Below are positions 56,601 through 64,000 of a stretch of 64,000 nt of DNA, in pieces. Position numbers and translations under genes: made by a program. Numbering within the stretch: the first letter of the stretch is position 1; each line of letters opens with the position of its first letter. Source of the DNA: Gavia stellata (taxonomy: Eukaryota > Chordata > Aves > Gaviiformes > Gaviidae); assembly GCF_030936135.1 (NCBI RefSeq), contig NC_082596.1, forward strand, positions 1 through 64,000. Reading direction: 5' to 3'. The notes under the pieces are model-generated. The model was not told the origin of the DNA, ran no database searches, and saw only the letters and a program-made list of their open reading frames with translations.

Positions 56601-59600
56601 TGCATTGCTTTCCTTTTCAAACGTTCCGCTTTCTAAGAGCAAGAAGACAGAGCAGCTTTGCAACGATTGTCACGTTTACGTAGGGAAGAAGCAGTCCCCC
56701 GGGCCCTGCCCTCTCTCCAGGCCGTCACGTTGCCGTCCGTTTGTACCTGGGAAACGGGCTCGGGGTGCCGACAGCCGGCCCAGGTCCCGCCAGCCTGCAG
56801 ACAACAACCAGAGCATTCGGCAAGGACTCCTGCAGTGGCCACCCCGACACAACCCTCGGGGGGGGAGGCGAGGCACCAATTTAGACACGCGTTGTCTTTT
56901 GCATTATTCTGTACGCTGGCTACAAGTATTTAAGGGCAATACTTCAGGCGGATTTTCCTAGGCTCCCGTGGGAGACAGGATACTGGCCTAGGTGGATTTT
57001 TGTCCTGCTCTGGGATGTTTTTTATTGCGGAAAAGCTTTATTAGAACAGCGTCTTGGTGCGCAGTCAGGTTTGCAGTGGGAAGTTTCATTGTTCTGTCAT
57101 TATCAGAGAAACGGAAAACGCATCAGAAAAGCCATCTCAGCCCCGAGCTCCCACCGCTTTCCAACGCAACACTTTGTTAGGGAGGTGTGTGAGTTTTGTG
57201 CTGGCAAGAGATACCAAACCAGCAGCTCTCAGGGCTGAAGTTTCCATTCATCAAAACCAGGTACAGCACGGACAACAGCAGAGCAGATTTCCCTCCCTTC
57301 CCTGCCAAGACCACCTAAAAGGATGAGAAGCGGTTCAGCCTCCGCTGGCCACTCAACGTTTCTCGTTGCTGTGTTGAGTTGGCCAAGAACTCTGCCCCTC
57401 AGTGCCAATTTTTAGAGCGAGCTTTTTCCTTGTCGATATACTACTTATAACGTTAGGAGAGCCGAGTTCAGTGCACTGACAGCTCCCTGCTCAGTGCAGC
57501 GTTCCCCTGCTCTCCTGCCCGGAACTGCAAAGCTTGGGGACAGCGGCTATGGAAATGCTAACCCTTGCTGTGATCTGCAATGAAGTGAGGAAGAGGAAGA
57601 ACTGGGGCAAAGACGAGTGACCTCTGACATCTGCGAAGTGCGAGTCAAACTGAAAAATACAAACAGAAGAGGATACTAGATTCAAAAGACTCACAACCAG
57701 GCACTTTCAGGAATGAAATGCTTGTTATGGTCAAGGGCGAGAGCAGTTAATCGACCATGCTCCAGCACTTTAAGCGGCGTGGAATGCACTGCAGTCACGG
57801 CTCTGCGGCGCCTTCGAAGCGGGCAAGCAGCTTCAGGCTGGCAGAATTGTTACGAACAACAAAAAACCAACACGAAAACAAACAGTCCTGCAGAAGCAAG
57901 TGAAGACAGCACAGGTTCGTTACAGCACAGCCAAGCTCAGTTAGAAGTTTCTCAGCAAGACAAGCTGCTTCCGATGCGGGTCTGCTTATGTTAACTTCTG
58001 CAGGGCGGCACTGACGCGGGGACCACAGTCGCTGTCACCCCTAACAGGGCACCGAAGCTCTGGGAGAACACCGGCACACAGCGCTTCGCTTAGAGAGAGT
58101 GGCCTGCTGCTCTACGGGGTATATACGTTACGTTACTGATGTAGGTGTCGATGTTTCTCAGCATGCAGTGGGCTTCGGCTCTTGTAAAGCGGCTCACGAG
58201 GGTCCCCAGGTGGATGGTGGATAATGTTTGGGCAACACCCTCAAGCGTTTCCATGCAAACACTCCCTTTTATTGCCTGAATCTCGGTACTGTCACCTGCT
58301 GCTGAAATGCTGTTGGTCACACGAAGGTGATTCTCAGTTCAAATGAAATTCCCTCGGACAAAGGATGCCTTGTAGATTAAGTAACAGCCCGCGTGGCTCA
58401 CAAAGAGGCACTGCATGCCATGACCTGCAGGCTTACGGGCTGCTCTTCTCCAATAAATTCAAGAACAACTGAAATACGCTTCATGTGATGAAAACCAGGT
58501 ATTGCTGAGGCTCCTTGGCAGGCTGTCAGTGCCCGGCTCAAGTGAGCGGCAATGGGCACCCCCGTCATACTGTGAAGTCACCTACCATCAATAAACACTT
58601 CCCTTATTGCCGGCACCTCAGTACAATGAGCAAGCTCCTGGGAATTTAACAGAAGCCTCAGAGAAAGGGCGCTGCGCAGTGTCACGTCCTTGGCGCAGCG
58701 CACCGGGACACGCGGCTTGTTCGGTCCCAAAGCCCGAGGAGCAAGCACTGAGTGGTGAGCTCTGCTCGTGGGATGGGGCACGTGGAGAGGCTGCGTGCCT
58801 GGGCGCGGGGCGCTGAGAAGACCGGAGCGGGGTCTGACACACTCCTGGGGACGTGACAAGCAGCGTGTGCCCATTTACAACAGCTCACTGCCAGCACTTC
58901 AATTAGCAAGTCATCCTTTCTGCCTCTTGGGTACCGCAGTGCAATTCCAACTCCACTTCCCACTGGGCACCTACGACTGCCGGACGGTTTATAACCATAG
59001 AATCACAGAGTGGTTTGGGGTGGAAGGGACCTTTAAGGGTCCAGTCCGACCCCCTGCCAGGAGCAGGGATATCTCCAACCGGACCAGGCTGCTCAGAGCC
59101 CCGTCCAACCTGACCTGGGGTGTTCCCAGGGATGGGGCACCCACCACCTCTCTGGGCAACCTGGGCCAGTGCCTCACCACCCTCAGCGTAAAACATCTCT
59201 CCCTTATATGTACCCTCAATCTCCCCCCTTTCAGTTTAAACCCATCGCCCCTTGTCCTGTCACTGCAGGCCCTGGTGAAAAGTCTGTCCCCATCTTTCTT
59301 CTAAGCCCCCTTTCAGTACCGAAAGACCGCAGTAAGGTCTCCCCGGAGCCTTCCTCTGCTGCTCTGCTCAAGCAGACGCACGGTAGCTCCAGTGACATCG
59401 GGAAAGGAGCTGAGGCCTCGGCACACTGGGAATACCGACCTCCTTCTCTGTGTTTATACTCCTCTGACATAACAGGATACACGAGTTCAGTAACCCCAAC
59501 GAACACCACCGCACGTGGAGACGCTGAGGCGCAAAGCTCCTACGCCCAAACCCAGAGAAGAGCGGAGGGTGGGCGTCGCTTTTATTATTTACGCTTTGCC

Positions 59601-62600
59601 TTCGAACTCCCTGGGGCAGGGACAGGTTTTCTGTTAAATGGTTTCCCTCCGCCTAGCGCTGAGCGCCCGCGGGGTCGACCACAGCACGCTACAGCTCGCC
59701 TCGTACAAATTCATGTGGCAAACAGGCCGGGAGCTGAGAGACGGATACGGGACTATTGCATGGCTGGGAATCCTTACTGGCCAGATTCCTTCCTTCTGGA
59801 ATGCCCTCTAAAAGAACGGCAAATAGGTGAGAGAAGCACAGCGCTGCTTGCAAAATGTGGGAGTAAGAGCACCAGAAGAAAAGGAAGCACAAGCCCTTTT
59901 TTTTAAATGATCCTAAGAAGCTTTCTAAGGCGAAGCGTGGCGCTCGGTCTCCACAGGGCAGGGGGCAAATGTTTTCTGTGTCCTTTGCCTGCTTCTGCAC
60001 GGCCTGTGACAGTCCTTAGTAATTCAGAGGCGCTCTCGGCAGCGCTTTTTTTTTTCATTTTTATTACCTTTTAAATGGGCAGTTTCAGCTTCGGACGATC
60101 TGCACCATAAAATCTGCCTCCCGTTACGGACAGCTGCTATCGGCGAGATGGATTGCAGCGCCCTGGACAGGTCTATAAATAGGTGAAGCTACAAACAAAC
60201 ATCTCCTCCGAGGCCAAGAGGAAGGAGCGAGCAGGCGTCTCCCGACTCCGCGCGTCTCCGAGGCGCGAGGGCAGCGAAGCCGCTGCGGCGGCAGGGCAGC
60301 CTTCAGCCATCTCTCTGCTCGCTGTGTCATGTTAACGGAAGAGGGCTTCTCCCACGGGTTCTGTCCCTTCTCCGTGTCGAGCTATGCCACTACAGCTCTG
60401 AAAAGTGATGGCTAGCACCGAATTCACACTGATGTGCGCATGTGACACTATCACCACCTTGGGTGCGCGAGTCCACAGCAGCCTTCTGGCTAAAAGAGCT
60501 CTCCGCTGCCTGCCAGGACCCTGAAACTAATTGTCCCTTCTCCGCATTGCTTTTATACTTTAAGGACAGAAAGTCTGTCCTGGCATTCAGAGGGAAGACC
60601 TTAATTCCGACACTCTGTTTTCCCCAGAACACAGGGAGAACGGGGACTGGCCGAGATCTGAGGAGCGGCTGAGATCTCAGTGTGGTCAAGGGAGAAGTTC
60701 TCGGCAGTTCGATACAAACAACTTTCTAGTTTTTCATCCCAACACTTGCAGTTGCATCTGTGAGCGCTGCGTGGTGATAAAAGACGTAAGACTGCACATC
60801 TGACCCCTCACAAAAAGCCACCCGCCAACTTTCAGCCTGCCGCCCACCGAGTCCAGCCTAAGTTTCACACGAGCGGTGTCCTAGCGAGTAAAGAGGCTGA
60901 GTGGCAGAACATGTTCACCATGACTAGCACTAGGTGGGCAAACGAGAGTTTAATGCAAAGCTTCCTCCCTTACGAATTTGGAGGGCAGCGGGGACAGGCA
61001 AAAGCAGAGGACAGCACAGGGGCAGTGCGACCGGGCACACCGTCAGAGCAGGCTCATGGAGAAATGCTGCCCGCAGCGGTTCCAAGTCTCACCGAGAGGT
61101 AAACCCGCTGGGATTGAAGCTTCTAGCAAGCAACAGGGGAAGCCGCCTGCGCTGTCTGCCTGTCAGCTGCCTTTGGACTGCAAATACAATGCAGAAGCTT
61201 CTATACCGTGAGGATGGGCTGGGCCCGAGAAGAAACACAGCTGATCTCACAGCGACTCACCCCTACGCCGGAGGAGCAGGCGGTTTGAACAAGCCCTTAT
61301 TCAGCACAGTAATTTTTACCCATTCTTATTCTGGCATCCCACGTGGCCCCTGGCAGCAGAGCGCTGGCTCCCCCACACCGGGGGTTTAATTCCCTGCGTG
61401 GGGTCAGGTGGCGGGCTACACTCGCCGCTCCGAGCAGAACGGGAATGGGAGAGCAAAATATCTTCCCCGGCACGTGCAGGGAGCGCTGCGCTCAGAGCCA
61501 CAGGTGAGCTCCTTGGACGAATGACCACGTTTGCTTCCAGCGCTGGCTGGAAGCGCTGGCTGCTAGCACCGTGAAAGCTTAAGAGTACAGAGCGGTGGGA
61601 TGGCTGGTGAGACCTGAGCTCGGCTGGTCTCGCCACAGCACTTACTTGTCGAGGCAGGCAACGCTGAGGCACTTTTCCTGGGGCTGAGGCTGTGTGGTGC
61701 TGTCGCCGGCTGCAGCGGTCGTAGTGCTGGGTTCGTTCTCCTGCAGGATGGAGTCAATGAACATGGAGGGGGACAGAGGAGTTTCAACAGCGGGAGGGTT
61801 CCCTGGGCTGGCCTCCTCTATCTGGGGGCTGCGGGTGGGACTAGGGGGTTCTTCTTTGATACGGACCACAGGACTACTCCTGAGAGAAACAGAAAGAGAA
61901 CTGGTAAAAATCTCACACTAACACGTTCTTGATTTCTAAGATCCGCTTCCACACAACAGGGCAAAAAATCCTCGTGACTGCTGTTGCCTTTCACATGCAA
62001 AGCCTCCAGAGTCAGCTACCGAGATGAGGCTGAACGACCACCTAAACACTTCTTCTCTGATTCTGATCCTAATCAGCTCCCCTGACACATCCGCGTCTTG
62101 CGCCGTTACTGCAACCTCAGCGTATTTCTTGCGGCTAAAGGTTTGTGAGGCTGCTCAGTCCAGGACCTGCCACGCAGTCAGCTCTGAATAGGTAAGGTTT
62201 TTGGGAGGAGGGTGTGATTTTTCCTTAACAGTACAGTTAAAACAATACAGCTTTTGATGTGGACACAGTCTAAATAGAACAGAAGTAGCACAGCCTACAG
62301 ACCCTTTGTAAAGTCACTGCTGAGACATGCGTGACATAATCATTACCACACCAGAGGCTGTAGTGTTTTAACTGCTCCCACAAGGTCAGCGGAGCGACTC
62401 CCTTGTGCGGACCCAGCCTGGGATCGACCTTTTACATAAGCACCCAGGCATTTTCAGAGGTACTATTTTTATGGGAAGGGAAGACGGCTCCTTTGGTCAG
62501 CCCTAATTTTGCAGACGGAAATCCTTTACCACCCAAACTCGCTGATTTGGGGGTGCGAGAGGCACAGTTAGTCCTACTGGAAAGGACAGCAACTACAAAA

Positions 62601-63767
62601 GGACAGAGAAAAGGGCCATTAAGCAAACATATGGTCTATATTTAAGAGCGAGTGTTCCTGGCAGAGGGTATTAAAGGCAATAAATGGCATTTGTGGGTGA
62701 TTCAGCACCTCAGGGGAAGTGCCAACGCCAGGAATAACCTATTAAAGAGGAAGAAAAAAGGAGTCGGGAGACCACACGGTGCTAAGGAAAGATGGGCTGC
62801 TCTTGCCCCGGGAGGCTCGGAAAGTCCGAGAGCCGCTGTGCTCGGCGGGAGCGGGGCTGCCGGGGATAAGGGCTGAACGGACACCTCGAGGGATGCAGCG
62901 AGAGGCCTTCGCTGCTGCAGAATGGCGTCGGCAGAGGCGCGCAAGGCTGAGTATTACCTACGGCGTCTGAGGACAGCTCTCACCTCTGCTAGGGCCTGTA
63001 AATCTGAAGGAGTTGAAAAGACTGCTGCCGGGCGCTGGCTGACCTGTATTTGCTACAGATTCTCAGCCTCTTCACCCGTGCTGTTCGGGATAGAGCTGTC
63101 ATTGTTATTCGCAGTTACTTGGGAACGAAGCTGCTTTCTGCACCTCCTCCTCTGTGCAGTAAGTCTGTAAGGGCAGGGCAAAGCTAAGCCCGCTCCCAGG
63201 ATGTGGGTAATTTCACGGGACGGAGCAGACGGGCCAACGAAGACGGCTTCCTTGCGGAAACCAAACTGTGACCCACCCCAGACAGGTTCACACTAGACGG
63301 GGCAGGCAGAGGAGTGAGTGTTGTTTGGAAAACAGGATTAAAGCTGAACAAACACCAACCAAACAAAAATCTGCTGAGGTGGCAGTGTCCCGAACGAGAC
63401 TATCCCAGAGGGACAGGTCCAGCTTTCTGCGAAGCCCTGGTAAGGCAAGTGGGATTGAGGCCGAACACCCTGAACGTCCCCCGTACCGAGGGCTGCGCTG
63501 TCTTCCCGCTGTCGCTCACGGGGGGTTCTGAACAGAAGAGGTGTTATAATGGTGTTTGGCTACTCAGCTCATCGGGAAACACGCTCTCCCTACGCGGATG
63601 GCTTCAGATTTTACGAGAGGAACAGCATACCTTTCATCGAGACTGCCGCTGGGAGATGCTGAAGGGCTGGACTGGGCTAGCTCGGTCACGTCAGAGATAA
63701 TGGGACCAGAGTTGGCTGAAGAATCCGGGGAATAGAGGTTGGAGCCACTATATGCTGGGGAAGAAGC
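47620..63767 (-). CDS. HSF1: Heat shock factor 1, C-terminal half (6 exons, 5' part outside window)
   Basis: HSF1 is the master transcription factor of the heat-shock response. It trimerises, enters the nucleus and binds heat-shock elements. Exons in transcript order: 63631-63767, 61646-61879, 51952-52057, 51708-51773, 48597-48666, 47620-47825 (stop TAA). They give 272 aa in one continuous frame, matching about residues 258-529 of the human protein. Visible features are the regulatory-domain block [12 protein letters not shown] and the phosphorylation-dependent sumoylation motif [11 protein letters not shown] followed by the second SP. The LSP site equivalent to human Ser326 is present, as are [12 protein letters not shown], the HR-C heptads ([20 protein letters not shown]), activation-domain blocks ([10 protein letters not shown]) and the acidic C-terminus ([21 protein letters not shown]). 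The DNA-binding domain and HR-A/B lie right of 64000. The intron at 52058-61645 is about 9.6 kb, long for this locus. HSF2 and HSF4 do not fit these motifs. Confidence 0.96.
48165..48510 (-). mobile_element. Older diverged CR1 LINE fragment (minus orientation)
   Basis: On +, the stretches GCAGCCTGTGCCAGAGCTTG, ACCACCCTCAGGGTAAAAAA, TTGCCCTGTCCCTGGAGAGC and CTTTTCCAGGCTCAACAGCC match the reverse complement of CR1 in order, with more substitutions and indels than the other copies. It is located in the last HSF1 intron. Confidence 0.8.
51121..51176 (+). repeat. Exact 23-nt direct repeat, 33-nt period
   Basis: Two identical 23-nt copies, beginning TAATGAAAAAATCATTTT, at 51121-51143 and 51154-51176, are separated by 10 nt. 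The core ATGA-AAAAA-TCAT is an inverted repeat. It lies in an HSF1 intron in a locally AT-rich patch. Confidence 0.85.
54570..54707 (+). mobile_element. CR1 LINE 3' tail (plus orientation)
   Basis: This runs from the GGGAGGGATTTAACAGACGT block through GTGGTTTAGTGGCGGACGCG to the terminal CTTGATGATTCTAAG. It is the last 140 nt of a CR1 copy, in the large HSF1 intron, antisense to the gene. It is nearly identical to the corresponding part of 12090-12605. Confidence 0.93.
58090..58320 (-). other. Unassigned open frame with protein-like composition in HSF1 intron
   Basis: A minus-strand frame of about 76 codons contains [20 protein letters not shown] and [18 protein letters not shown]. Its residue mix is unlike the Arg/Pro/Gly-rich shadows elsewhere. 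There is an acceptor-like TTTCAGCAG (start at 58298 or 58295) and a donor-like GTAACG (last exonic base 58132), so a nested or alternative exon of about 165 nt is possible. I recognise no family and found no partner exons. It may be chance or part of an old element. Confidence 0.25.
58996..59352 (-). mobile_element. CR1 LINE fragment (minus orientation)
   Basis: It begins on + with CATAGAATCACAGAGTGGTT and GGGGTGGAAGGGACC, the reverse complement of a CR1 3' terminus. It continues through ACCACCTCTCTGGGCAACCT to about 59352. It is almost identical to the first 370 nt of 6590-7225 but shorter. It lies in the HSF1 intron, in the same orientation as the gene. Confidence 0.94.
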
Positions 63768-64000
63768 CTGAAATGACAATCACAGCATTTGCGGCGTGAA
63801 GCGCTAGGCACGTACCGTACGCCGTCCCATGTATGGGAGACGGAGCGGGAGGAGGCACATCAGAACAGTCCAAAATCCTGACCCACCCAGGGAAGAAGGC
63901 AATGTGGGACTCAGCACGATGCCTAGAAATACACTGTTGCCAACCTGAAGCACTACTAAAAAACCCAAAATTGGACTTCTGTGCCGTAAAATTCCATTTT

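Overview
The window is vertebrate nuclear DNA, almost certainly from a bird. The genes are split into many exons with GT-AG introns. The interspersed repeats are CR1 LINE fragments of avian type. The left two thirds is extremely GC-rich, with long C/G homopolymers, very short introns and dense minisatellites, as on avian micro- and dot chromosomes. All gene models below were built by reading splice sites and checking that the reading frame carries across every junction.

Layout, left to right: (1) 1-6450, DGAT1 on +, complete in 17 coding exons (475 aa). (2) 6590-7225, a CR1 fragment that fills most of the gap between two convergent genes. (3) 7300-31080, a protein kinase CK2 catalytic-subunit gene on -, with 12 coding exons (392 aa) and a probable non-coding first exon at a CpG-rich promoter near 30850-31080. 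Its introns carry CR1 fragments. (4) 28575-38600, a nearly continuous belt of at least eight different tandem arrays. Short non-repeat islands inside it hold paired SOX-like palindromes. (5) 38611-41660, a small nine-exon gene on + that I do not recognise, encoding a 146-aa acidic, Ser-rich, probably secreted protein behind a CCAAT/TATA-type promoter. (6) 41665-46300, intergenic with no supported gene. (7) 46300-64000, the 3' part of HSF1 on -: regulatory domain, HR-C and activation domains in six exons. The DNA-binding and trimerisation exons lie beyond the right edge.

DGAT1 (triacylglycerol synthesis), CK2 (constitutive Ser/Thr kinase) and HSF1 (heat-shock transcription factor) do not form an operon-like unit; what matters is the order. 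In mammals, as I recall, DGAT1 and HSF1 are immediate tail-to-tail neighbours. Here they are still tail-to-tail, but about 40 kb apart, with a CK2 gene and an unknown secreted-protein gene between them. The CK2 protein resembles CSNK2A1 most closely, but its C-terminal tail is clearly diverged and lacks two of the four mitotic phosphorylation sites. It may therefore be a third CK2 catalytic paralogue and not the ordinary CSNK2A1. This paralogue and the unknown acidic protein are the most interesting content.
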